A stretch of DNA of 64,000 bases from Gordius sp. MW1 (taxonomy: Eukaryota > Nematomorpha > Gordioida > Gordea > Gordiidae), in assembly GCA_964036665.1 (NCBI GenBank), contig OZ038526.1:31620001-31684000 (forward strand), written 5' to 3'. The notes under the pieces are model-generated. The model was not told the DNA's origin. It ran no database searches and saw only the letters and a list, made by a program, of their open reading frames with translations. Below are positions 12,301 to 21,193 of this stretch, one piece after another. The number at the start of each line of letters is the position of its first letter. Position 1 is the first letter of the stretch. Made by a program: the position numbers and the translations under genes.

Positions 12301-15300
12301 ATTTATCGTTTTTAAAATTTCTGGTTTTGTTCAAAAACTCCTTGAATGTTCGTACAAACGTTCGGCTTCTCCGTTGGATCGAGGATGATACGGGCTGGAA
12401 TATGCATTACGAATATTATTTGTTTTGCAGTATATTTTAAACTCGGCGCTTGTAAACTGAGGTCCATTGTCTGTAGCCAGGGTGTTTGGTACTCCGAACC
12501 TTGAGAAAATAGCTTCGAGAGCGTTTATAGTGCTTGAAGTAGTGATCGTGGTCATGGGAATTACCTCAGGCCATTTACTGTAGGCGTCAATTACAATTAG
12601 ATAATAATACCCATTAAGAGGTCCACAAAAATCGGCATGTAGCCTAGACCATGGTTTCCCAGGGGTTTCCCATTTTTGAGTGGCTAATTCTGTTGTCCCA
12701 GTGAACCATTGTTGACAATCTGTACAGTTTTGAACATAACCTTCTATATCTTTATCAATACCCATATACCAGAGATGTTGACGAGCCAATATTTTTGAGC
12801 GACTCATGCCTGGGTGTCCTAAGTGGATTAGTTTCAAATGGTTTGTCTTAATCCTTGAGGAATAATAATTCGGTATCCCCAAAATATGCAGCCTTTTAAG
12901 GTGGTGAGTTCTCTTTGCCGTTGTTGGTAAACTACTAGGTCTGGAGTAACTTTCTTCGGCCAGCCATGGAGTACATAGTTATAGACTTGTCCCAGGATAG
13001 GATCTGTACGAGTATGACGCTCTATGTCGGCGGACGTAATGGGAAAACGTTGAAATGGTTCTTCATAAATGGTGTGTATATCATCATCTTCTTCTTGTTC
13101 TAGATTTTCTTTGGATTGTATCGAAAGCCTGGATAACATATCAGCTTGTGTATTTTCCTTGCCCATTTTGTATTTTATGGTATAATGATAAGGTGTTGTT
13201 AACAAAGTCCATTTCTGAAGTCTTGCTGACATGCCTTGTGATACATTTTTATTCGGTTGAATATTGAAATTAAAGGTTTGTGATCTATAAGTAATGTAAA
13301 ATGGAGGCCATATAAATATTCCTTAAATTTATTAAAAGCATAAATGATGGCTAAAGCTTCTTTTTCAATTTGGCTATAATTTCTTTCAGCAGCGTTAAGG
13401 GTGCGGGACGCAAAAGCAATAGGGTGCTGATAACCTTTAATTTCGTGGGAAAGTACTGCGCCGAGGCCCTCAGATGACGCATCCGTCGAGAGTACTAGCG
13501 GTAACTCGGGGTCGAAATGTTTTAATATCGGAGCCTTGATAATGGCTTTTTTAATGTCATTAAATGCATTTGTACAGTCTATGGACCATTTCCAAGATAC
13601 TGTTTTCCTTAGCAGTTTATAAAGAGGTTGTGCTAAAGAAGAGAAATTTTTTATGAATTTCGCGTAGTATGTTGCCATACCTAAAAAAGATTGTAATTTT
13701 TTTATTTTAGTTGGGGCTGGTGCTGCTAAAATTGCTTTAGTATTCTTGTCAGTAGTAAAAATTCCGTCTTTACTAATGGTATGTCCTAAATATTCTACTT
13801 TTTTTTCCAAAAATTTACACTTTCCTAATTTTAGTTTTAGGCCTGTTTTTTCCAATTCTTTAAAACCCTTTTCCAATTTTTGATTATGGTCTTCTACTGT
13901 CTTACCAGCTATAATGATGTCATCTAGGTAGACTACTATTCCCTTATTATTTCTAAATAATGAATCCATAAATCTTTGAAAAATAGCTGGGGCCGAGGCT
14001 ATGCCAAAAGGTAGTTTAGTATATTTGAAAAGGCCCCTATGCGTATTTATTGCTAACAGGTTTTGAGAATTTTCGTTAATTTTAATTTGGAAATAGGCAT
14101 CCTTAAGGTCCAAAACGCTGAAATATTTAAAACCGCCTAGTTGAGCAAATATATCTTGAATTCGTGGTAAAGGATATTTTTCAATTACAAGGTGCTTGTT
14201 TAAATCACGGAAATCGCCACAAATACGGATGCTCCCATTATTTTTAATAACAGTTACAATAGGAGCAGCGTGTTCAGCATATTTTATGGGTTTTAAGATA
14301 CCTTTTTTAACTAACCTATCTAATTCTTCGTCAATTTTAGGTTTTAACGTATAGGGAATAGGTCTAGGGCGGAAAAAACGTGGACATAACTCATCTTTTA
14401 ATTTTAGTTTTGCTTCATAACCAACTACCCCGCCCCCCAATTTATTTTCAAACAACAACGGATATTTTTTAATAATATTATTGGTTACAACATCATCGTG
14501 GGTATGATTAATCTCGTATCGTTGGAAAGGTTTGTTTTGCTCCCAATCCTCAGCTAGTTGACGTAATATGTGTGGAAATATCCTTAACCAGTCTCTTCCC
14601 AAAATGTTTTGCCCGCTCCCATCAGCGACGTAAAGCAAGAGTTGGTGGGTTGCGTCCTCTTCTTGCACGATTACTCTTGCCGATCCCTTTAGCGGTATTG
14701 ACGAACCATCATAACCCCTTAACTCGGTACAACACGGTTGAGTGTTAAGGTGGGCCCCATTGAGAGCATTAATCAAGGTGACCGCTGACCCAGTGTCACA
14801 AAATTTAACATATGGTCATTTACCTTCAAAGCATAGCATGGCCGCAACGAGTCTTTTAAATGGAAATAATCTAATGAGGAAACCTGTTTGACACGGCATA
14901 TCTTTCCTATATGGCCTTGGGTATGGCATTTATAACACGTCGCAAAACGGAATTTACAGTTGACTCGAAGGTTCCCCCCACAGGCAAAACATTTCATATT
15001 TGATGCTGTGGGTTTAGTCACTGTATGAACGGGTTCCAATTGTTGGGTCAACATGGCTTTGGAATCTTGCCCGTTCCATTGATCTCGCGATATCTAATGC
15101 CCCTTGCCATGTCAGATTATCTACAATCAATAGTCGCTCCACAATCTTGTTAGTATGTAACCCCGCCACGAACCGATCCCTTAGGTTTTCCTCGAGAGAG
15201 GCACCAAAGTTGCAATTGATAGATATACCTTTAAGTTTAGCTGCAAAGGAATCAATATTTTCACCTTCTACTTGTACGCATTTGTGGAATTTATATCTGT

Positions 15301-18300
15301 GGACAATAGCACTCAGAGAGGGAGCGAAGAAACTTTTTAAGGTGGACACTATTTCTTCGAAAGTCTTTTGTAACGGGTCCGAAGGGGAAAGAAGATTGAT
15401 CAGCAGTTCATAATTATCCGATCCGCATACCGTCAAGAAAAGGGATTTCTTATCGCCGCCAACTACTAGATGATAGTGGTTGAACTGTGATATGTAGAGG
15501 TCAATATTATCCGAAGGACTATATGGGTGGAAAGTAAGGGTCGACCGCGCCATTGTTGAGTCTTGATATATTTATTGGTGGATATATCTATTACTATTAG
15601 CGATTTTTTGTATATAAAGGGTAAGAACGCGTGATTGTAGGGAGATCGCGTGATGATAAGGTGATCGCGTGATGGTAGGGTGATTGTGTGATAGTGCCGT
15701 GATAATGAATATAATTTGAATAACCTAATAATAAACGCGCATGGTGGAGTATGCAGTTGCAGTATACAACAATTAACCCCTGTTGTAAATGACAGTTTTT
15801 GGCGTTAAACGCCTAAAACTCGAAAATTAATGGTCCAAATGAGCTTAGTATTTCAAATTTTAATATTAATAGTTTTTTTTAATTCTAAACAAATTTATAA
15901 AAAATCTTAAGGGGTCGGCCGAAAACGTGTCGATTTGACATGGAATGCCCCTTATAGACTCTAACGTATTGATACAATTTAACTTTCCGTTTACCAATAT
16001 TGAGGATCAACGATACCATGAAATGTTGTTAAACGTTCATATTATTTTTAAATTGTCACCCAAAAGGTTAAAAAAATTGAATTTTTATGTGCAAGGGGTT
16101 TTTTAAGAAGATTTTGAATAACGATTTTGGGACAACTATTTAAATTACCACCTAAGGTCTGTCAACTTTGTTGCTTAATCGGTTTACAGTCCATGAAATT
16201 ATGTAAAGAAATTGAATTACCCGAAATCTAAATTATCCACGCCCTCTTTTTCTATAAGACAACATTTCGGGATTCTCATACTGCGATACAATCCTTTATA
16301 TTGACGTTTGAAAAACGCCAAAGTTGCTGTTTTTTCAACTTTAACAGCAAATATTTCAAAAACTTGACGTATAGGGATAAAACTAATAATATCTTCGTGT
16401 TCATCGCGAAAAACTCTACCAAAATCTGCAAACAATTTGCCGGTCTATTTTATAAGTCCGTTATTTGATGACCAGTGTAATTAGATATGGATTTTTGTAT
16501 ATAACAAATAAGTTTATATATGTATGACTTCATTTTTGTACAACTAAACTTTTTAATGACAAAAAAAAATTTATTTTGCGTTTTAGATGATAATTTGATT
16601 TATGTCTTTGTAGGCAACCAATAGTTTTGTTTTACGTTTATATTGTGTGGTAGTTGGTGCCTATTCAAATTAGTTTAGTTATTTTTATAGCTGTTAGATA
16701 ACTTATTTTCACGCGCCTACGCTAATGTAAGCGTGTGATTAAACTGTAATGTATTTTGGTTATGTAAATAGACGTGCACTAAATTGATGCAGACGTCGGA
16801 CGGTCGGCATCCCTCATTCAAATTGAGCGGCGCATCGACTGTGTTATAAGGCTGGATTGTACACTGCATTTTAATCGTGTATATTTCTCTTTTCTCGGTG
16901 TAGTAAGGGTGTTTATCGATCAAGCTCCAAAAGGTCCTACGAGCCCATACCTCTACCGATTCGTAGACGATTAGACTTACGGATAATAACTCACGGCCAT
17001 CGCCCGATTAATATTTCATTATTACCTGTTCATTATTGATTGATCGGAATTATAACGGACATTCGTCCTATATTATTTAAGCTATTTTTGTTACCAATAA
17101 AAGGTAGTCTCATCACCTGGTTAGTACAATTGGTAGTTTCCTTGGTTATAACAATTGGTAGCGTAGTTTCTTTGGTTATTATAACAATTGGTAGATGAAA
17201 ATTAAACTAATAAAGATTTTTCCATTATTAAAAATAAAAATTAAGAACTTACGTTGTCCTTTTTCTTTTGTTTTGTACGAACAATCCAAGGTCTAGTGCC
17301 TTGAGTCCTGTGTATCGGGATTGAAGGTTGAGATCTTTAAAAGAAATTCCGTTATCCGCCTCTATGCGTGGGTATATCTTCTCAGCCTCGTGCTACCAAT
17401 TGTTATAACCAAGGAACTACCAATTGTACTAACCAGATGGATGAGACTACCTTTTATTGGTAACAAAAATAGCTTAAATAATATAGGACGAATGTCCGTT
17501 ATAATTCCGATCATTCAATAATGAACAGGTAATAATGAAATATAAATCGGGCGATGACCGTGAGTAATTATCCGTAAGTCTAATCGTCTACGAATCGGTG
17601 GAGGTATGGGCTCGTAGGACCTTTTGGAGCTTGATCGATAAACACACATACTACACCGAGAAAAGAGCAATATACATGATTAAAATGCAGTGTACAATCC
17701 AGCCTTATAACACAGTCGATGCGCCGCTCAATTTGAATGAGGGATGCCGACCGCATCAAATTAGTGCACGTATATTTACATAACCAAAACACATTACATT
17801 TTATTCACACGCTTACATTAGCGTAGGCGCGTGAAAATTAAGTCATCTAACAGCTATAAAAATAACTAAACTAATTTGAATAGGCACCAACTACCACAAT
17901 ATGTAACTTCGTCTTGGTACAAACACAAATTTTTTTTTCAAATCGCTTAAATTTCATTCCATTTGACAGTGTGATATTTGTCAACTCGCGACCCAAGCAC
18001 CACCCCTCCTTACCGAAAGCGAGTTGATAAAGCTCATGGAAGCGCACGGCATTGGCACCGATGCCAGTATCCCGGTTCATATCAAAAAAATAGTGGACCG
18101 CCATTACGTAACCGTAGGGGGTGGTAGGGTCATGAAACCTACCCCCTTGGGTATAGCCCTAGTTAGGGCCTATGAAACGGTAAGCACTTTTGGCGAATGT
18201 TAGTTATGGGCATAGACTAGATAGACTGCTCATTCCCTTTAAAAAAGTGATGCCAATTTTACCGCCATCTGGAACATAAGAAGCAATCAACGTTATAATG

Positions 18301-21193
18301 GGATTCTATATATATTCTCTATTTTTTACCTTCTATCTCACCCGGGGAGGGGGGGGGGTGTTTTGCCCCCCCCCCCTAATTTTTTACCCTCTTTCTCAGC
18401 GGAGGATAGGGGGGGGGCAAGGGGGTGTTTTGCCCCCCCCCCCAATTTTTTACCCTCTTTCTGATGAGGGGGAGAGGGGGGCAGGGGCCGGGGAGGGGTG
18501 TTTTGCCCCCCCCCCCCCCCTAATTTTTTACCCTCTTTCTGATGCGGGGGAGAGGGGGGGCAGGGGTTGTTTTGCCCCCCCCCCCTATTTTTTACCCTCT
18601 TTCTCACACAGGGGGGGGGGGGGGGGGGACGGGGGTGTTTTGCCCCCCCACTAATTTTTTACCTTCTTTCTGATGTGGGGGAGAGGGGGGGCAGAAGGGT
18701 GTTATGCCCTCCCCCCTAATTTTTTACCCTCTTTCTGATGCGGGGGAGAGGGGGGGGGGCAGGGGGTGTTTTGCCCCCCCCCCCCTAATTTTTTACCCTC
18801 TTTCTGATGGGGGGGGCAGGGGGGGGTGTTTTGCCCCCCCCCCCTAATTTTTTACCCTCTTTCTAATGCGGAGGAGAGGGGGGCAGGGGGGTGTTTTGCC
18901 CCCCCCCCCTTGATTTTTACCCTCTTTCTGATGCCGGGAAGAGGGGGAGGGGGTGATAGTCAATTTTCAAGAAAAAAATAAATTTCAATAGAAAATGTTG
19001 ATTATGACATTTGTCACCCGCACAAATTCACAAAAATATTATGAAAGGGTTAAAAAGGGCTTTCCGCCCCTCGGGTGACAAAGAGGGTAAAAAATAATAA
19101 GAGGGGTGAATCACCCTCCCCTCTCCCCGGCATCAGAAAGAGGGTAAAAAATTAGGGGGGGGGGGGCAAAACACCCCCCCCCCCTGGGTGAGAAAGAGGG
19201 TAAAAAATAAAGGGGGGGGCAAAACACCCCCTGCCCCCTCTCTCCCCCTCATCAGAAATAAGGTAAAAAATTAGGAGGGGGGGGCAAAACACCCCCTGCC
19301 CCCCCCCTCTCCCCCGCATCAGAAAGAGGGTAAAAAATAAGGGGGGGGGGCAAAACACCCCCTGATCCCCCTCTCCCCCGCATCACAAAGAGGGTAAAAA
19401 ATTAGGGGGGGGGGCAAAACAACCCCTGCCCCCCCCCTCTCCCCCGCATCAGAAAGAGGGTAAAAAATTAGGGGGGGGGGGCAAAACACCCCTCTGCCCC
19501 CCCTCTCCCCCGCATCAGAAAGAGGGTAAAAAATTAGGGGGGGGGCAAAACACCCCTCCCCGGCCCCTGCCCCCCCCTCTCCCCCTCATCAGAAAGAGGG
19601 TAAAAAATTGGGGGGGGGAGGGCAAAACACCCCCTTGCCCCCCCCCCCCTATCCTCCGCTGAGAAAGAGGGTAAAAAATTAGGGGGGGGGCAAAACACCC
19701 CCCCCTCCCCGGGTGAGATAGAAGATAAAAAATAGAGAATATATATAGAATCCCATTATAACGTTGATTGCTTCTTATGTTCAAGATGGCGGTAAAATTG
19801 GCATCACTTTTTCGGTACGTCTAGTCTATTGTTATGGGTTATGCATGATTTGACAGCAATAATTGCGATTGATTTTAGTTAGGATAGCTCTTACGGGATC
19901 AATCAGAACATGGGCATAGCCAGGGGGGGCAGGAATGCAAAAACCCTTAAAAATTAAACAATTCTATGTTTCGCCCCTCCCTAATTGAACTTTTAAACGT
20001 TTTGCCCCCTCCCCTATCCAAAACCTGACCACGCCCATGGATCAGAATGTAGTCTTTTTTGGCCTTAGCGTGATTTTGAGGAAATTTTAATTGTGAAGGA
20101 TATAAATTGTGGTTTTCTTGATTGCTAGCTAATAGGATTTTTGGCTTGTTGAAGTAGTGTTTACTTTGATTTTTGGTATATTGAACAAATTTATTTTATG
20201 GACTTTGGAATTTATGACTCTTGAATTTTTTTTAATGGTTTTTATAATGAACGAGAACGAACTTTATAGATTTAAGAATTAAATTATCGATGATAAATCT
20301 TAATACAATTTCACGTGCCCGACCCGGCCAGTCTAAATAAAGAATTTGATATTTGAATACACTATTATTTGGCGCATATTACAAATATCAACCTACCATA
20401 AGAGTGTGGGTAAACCCATAGACTATTAATACACTACACTGGCCACAGTTGATAATTAATAAGTAAGGGTGTAGGCCGTCATGCTTAGGATTAGGACATA
20501 TAGTATAAAAAATGTAAAATTTAGGTATTATATATAATCCTTTAATGTTCTCAAAAATTCTTTCTTTCATAACTCTTGGAAATTATCACTCTCGTGCCAT
20601 GAGCACATTAGAATAAACCTCACTCAAAAAGGCCCCTCAATTTAATGCGAATGCAGAAATCCGTTGTTCGCCTATCGTATTATTTATCGCTGGGTAAACC
20701 TATCATGCTAATATAAAAAATGCTAAAAAATAAATGCCCATGAATGTACGATAAATTAAAAAGGAGTTAAGTAAATAAATTTTAACAAATGTGAAAATTA
20801 AATTGAGTTTAAATGTGATAGATAGATGTTGAATTGGTTTTACCTACCATGAGGGCAGCCATGGAGAAGCAATTAAATTTCATAGCCGCCGGAATTTTGG
20901 ATTACGATACCGTGGTTCAGCACGCTATCCGGATTTACGCGGCAAAATTTGAATTTTACGCGCGAAACCTAGCTCTCATCACCGCCCCATTCCTTACCCT
21001 CATGGCAGGTGGCTTCACCTCTCAGGGTGAAGGACGAGGGCGGGGCTCTCGTGGGGGTCGAGGAAGGGCTCCGGGGGAAGACAACGATGGTAAAGGGCGG
21101 GCCGCTACAATAGCGCTAGCGGTAGTTAAAGGAGCTAATGGTTACGTGTCCCAACCAATTTACAATACGGATCGCCTGAAAAAATTTGCGTGA
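6393..21193 (+). CDS. TOP3B: DNA topoisomerase 3-beta, eight exons, 696 residues
   Basis: Type IA topoisomerase; the family relaxes DNA and RNA topology through a 5'-phosphotyrosine intermediate and pairs with TDRD3. Exons: 6393-6614, 6684-6872, 7275-7616, 7959-8184, 9695-10014, 10610-10819, 17970-18179 and 20822-21193. All introns are GT-AG, and the phases agree at every junction (phase 1 only between exons 4 and 5). The ATG was chosen because VAEKPSLA follows at once, as in the family. The Toprim domain shows Glu9 and the acidic triad D116-x-D118-x-E120 in WLDCDKEGEN. The catalytic tyrosine is Y348 in SYPRTETT. GDHPPITP and HGIGTDASIPVHI are intact. The C-terminal zinc-finger region of animal orthologues (about 860 residues) is absent: the protein goes from a short linker to an RG-rich tail (642-656). 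Exons 5, 7 and 8 are far richer in GC than exons 1-4. Introns 4, 6 and 7 are swollen by transposons. Confidence 0.92.
8241..8408. mobile_element. MITE with CATGGGCGTAGCC-type ends (TOP3B intron 4)
   Basis: Starts CATGGGCGTAGCCGGGG and ends CTACGCCCATG. It is flanked by GAGGTGCA (8233-8240) and GAGGTGCT (8409-8416), an 8-bp duplication with one mismatch. Same family as the element at 3733, with the same GGCGGCTGCCCCC shoulder. Confidence 0.87.
8459..8616. mobile_element. Small hAT-like MITE with CGGGTCGGGTT core (TOP3B intron 4)
   Basis: Ends TAGAGGCCTT and (reversed) TAGAGGCCAG are inverted. Between them are CGGGTCGGGTT-type units alternating with GAAAATTT spacers, the same internal motif as the large element at 45626-47683. 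I see no clear target-site duplication. The remaining intron sequence to 9694 holds no element I can define, apart from a TGCAATTTATTGGCTCG motif near 9428 shared with repeats at 23608, 26290 and 50790. Confidence 0.5.
10869..11018. mobile_element. hAT-type MITE, TAGTGTTG ends (TOP3B intron 6)
   Basis: Starts TAGTGTTGCAAAAACG and ends CGTTTTTACCACACTA. Inner blocks GGTTTTGTTTG, GGTTTTAGTCGACTAAAC and GGTCGACCAAACAAAACC form the inverted arms. Flanks CTGTGTAG (10861-10868) and CTATATAG (11019-11026) are an imperfect 8-bp duplication. Family members are at 31813 and 33463. Confidence 0.82.
11458..11675 (-). repeat. 3' LTR of the gypsy element
   Basis: Begins TGTTGAGTCTTG and ends GCAGTATACAACA on the + strand. 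It contains several GATCGCGTGATG-type short repeats. It matches the 15554-15771 copy almost base for base, with one small substitution block near the start and a 7-bp insertion near the end. Confidence 0.95.
11744..12334 (-). pseudogene. Integrase C-terminal region of the gypsy element
   Basis: A 196-codon frame continues the integrase after a frame change at a T run near 12333. It shows the post-catalytic block with S-Y-R-N-T-x-H-P-T-T-G-x-T-P, then a conserved basic and aromatic region with IGDRVWVR and W-K-R-H-G-D-H-L-R, typical of the gypsy C-terminal DNA-binding fold. The tail is low in conservation and ends near the purine tract. Confidence 0.85.
12331..12882 (-). pseudogene. Integrase core of the gypsy element
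   Basis: A 183-codon frame holds the HHCC zinc-binding motif (H-L-G-H-P-G then C-T-D-C) and the catalytic triad: Asp in ADFCGP, Asp in TDNGPQF and Glu in SNGEAER. Integrase inserts the element DNA into the genome. The triad is intact, but the frame breaks at both ends, so this copy cannot make a whole protein by simple translation. Confidence 0.92.
12834..13232 (-). pseudogene. RNase H end and connection region of the gypsy element
   Basis: A 132-codon frame begins just after the pol frame breaks (near 13215). It shows the RNase H C-terminal sequence with K-M-G-K-E-N-x-Q-A-D-M-L-S-R-L, followed by the linker that leads to the integrase zinc finger. Its end overlaps the integrase frame by about 50 bp in a different frame. 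Confidence 0.88.
13199..14776 (-). pseudogene. Protease tail, reverse transcriptase and RNase H of the gypsy element
   Basis: This is the longest open frame in the window, 525 codons. The protease active site DTGSAVT lies just upstream in the same frame (near 14795). Reverse-transcriptase blocks follow in order: CGDFRDLN, LKDAYFQI, LPFGIASAPAIFQRFM, the catalytic YLDDIIIAG and LGH. RNase H shows STDASSEGLGAVLSH, IEKEALAI and IDHKPL. Block spacing is standard for Ty3/gypsy, and all catalytic aspartates I can see are present. The frame is lost near 13215. Confidence 0.93.
14773..15054 (-). pseudogene. Nucleocapsid zinc knuckles of the gypsy element
   Basis: A 93-codon frame carries a cysteine-rich part: C-F-A-C-G-G-N, then the knuckle C-Y-K-C-H-T-Q-G-H-I-G-K-I-C (CCHC). 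It runs into the protease region and shifts to the pol frame close to an A/T run near 14800. It overlaps the end of the gag frame upstream. Confidence 0.85.
15014..15553 (-). pseudogene. Gag capsid region of the gypsy element
   Basis: A 179-codon frame starts at the ATG at 15553, one base inside the 5' LTR border. It has the general composition of a gypsy capsid (YISQFNHYHL..., D-R-F-V-A-G-L, and a helix-rich C-terminal part). Gag forms the particle. The start codon overlaps the predicted primer-binding site (see findings). Confidence 0.8.
15536..15552 (-). promoter_or_regulatory. Predicted tRNA primer-binding site
   Basis: One base after the 5' LTR the minus strand reads TGGCGCGGTCGACCCTT. 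LTR elements start minus-strand DNA synthesis here on a tRNA ending in CCA, and TGG at this place is the expected complement. I could not assign the tRNA. Confidence 0.65.
15554..15771 (-). repeat. 5' LTR of the gypsy element
   Basis: Partner of the 11458-11675 LTR. It begins TGTTGAGTCTTG and ends GTATACAACA on the + strand, followed by the duplication ATTAA (15772-15776). Confidence 0.95.
15840..16450. repeat. Dispersed repeat (family also at 21720 and 49790)
   Basis: The part at 16310-16450 (GTTTGAAAAACG, AAAAACTTGAC, AACTCTACCA, TTTGCCGGT) aligns with 49838-49985. The companion part of the family, with AAATGTACTTTATT and GGGGCTAAAGC, is at 21920-22140 and 50040-50290. No coding sequence is evident. 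The 72-codon frame on the minus strand inside it resembles nothing I know. Confidence 0.55.
16640..17902. mobile_element. Fold-back element with arms of about 520 bp (TOP3B intron 6)
   Basis: Positions 16640-17163 and 17391-17902 are close reverse complements around a 227-bp spacer. Landmarks are GGTGCCTATTCAAATTAG near 16650 against CTAATTTGAATAGGCACC near 17870, and CCTATATTATTTAAGCT against AGCTTAAATAATATAGG. ACAATTGGTAG motifs recur at the inner borders. No transposase frame is present; open frames in the arms mirror each other and are not genes. The right arm ends only about 70 bp before TOP3B exon 7. Confidence 0.85.
18211..19834. mobile_element. Fold-back element of G/C-tract tandem repeats (TOP3B intron 7)
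   Basis: Two arms of about 700 bp face each other around a spacer near 18960-19080. The outer 100 bp are non-repetitive and match well as inverted repeats (AAAAAGTGATGCCAATTTTA near 18245 against its complement near 19795). Inside, each arm is a tandem array of about ten units of roughly 60 bp: a T-rich piece (TTTTTTACCCTCTTTCTGAT), a purine tract and a small G-run/C-run hairpin around GTGTTTTGC. This is the architecture of Foldback/Galileo-type elements. Frames across the array are artefacts of the tracts. The left end is about 30 bp after the exon 7 splice donor. Confidence 0.88.
19909..20039. mobile_element. MITE with CATGGGCGTAGCC-type ends (TOP3B intron 7)
   Basis: Starts CATGGGCATAGCCAGGG and ends CCACGCCCATG. 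Flanks are AATCAGAA (19901-19908) and GATCAGAA (20040-20047), seven of eight bases identical. It is a shorter member of the family at 3733, 8241 and 49537. The rest of intron 7 to 20821 shows nothing I can name. Confidence 0.85.

Larger units (their letters stand above)
11458..15771 (-). mobile_element. Ty3/gypsy LTR retrotransposon, near full length (TOP3B intron 6)
   Basis: A 4.3-kb element lies on the minus strand with two LTRs of 218 bp (11458-11675 and 15554-15771), TG...CA ends and a perfect 5-bp duplication ATTAA on both sides (11453-11457, 15772-15776). A purine tract (minus strand AAGGGGGTAGGAGA) abuts the 3' LTR. The order is gag, zinc knuckles, protease, reverse transcriptase, RNase H, integrase: the Ty3/gypsy layout. 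The frame changes at about five places (15.04, 14.80, 13.22, 12.85 and 12.33 kb). The LTRs differ mainly by two small indels, so insertion looks fairly recent in spite of the broken frames. No envelope gene is present. It reads opposite to TOP3B. Confidence 0.95.

Noticed and set aside
17580..17792. 70-codon frame in the fold-back arm and its mirror at 16717-16923
   Set aside because: Both come from the inverted arms, and neither resembles a protein domain.
18298..18654. Proline/glycine-rich open frames over 18298-19784 on both strands
   Set aside because: They arise from G/C tracts in the 60-bp tandem units of the fold-back element; the frames mirror each other between the arms.
20388..20570. 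Small minus-strand frame in TOP3B intron 7
   Set aside because: Short, AT-rich, no motif and no splice context.
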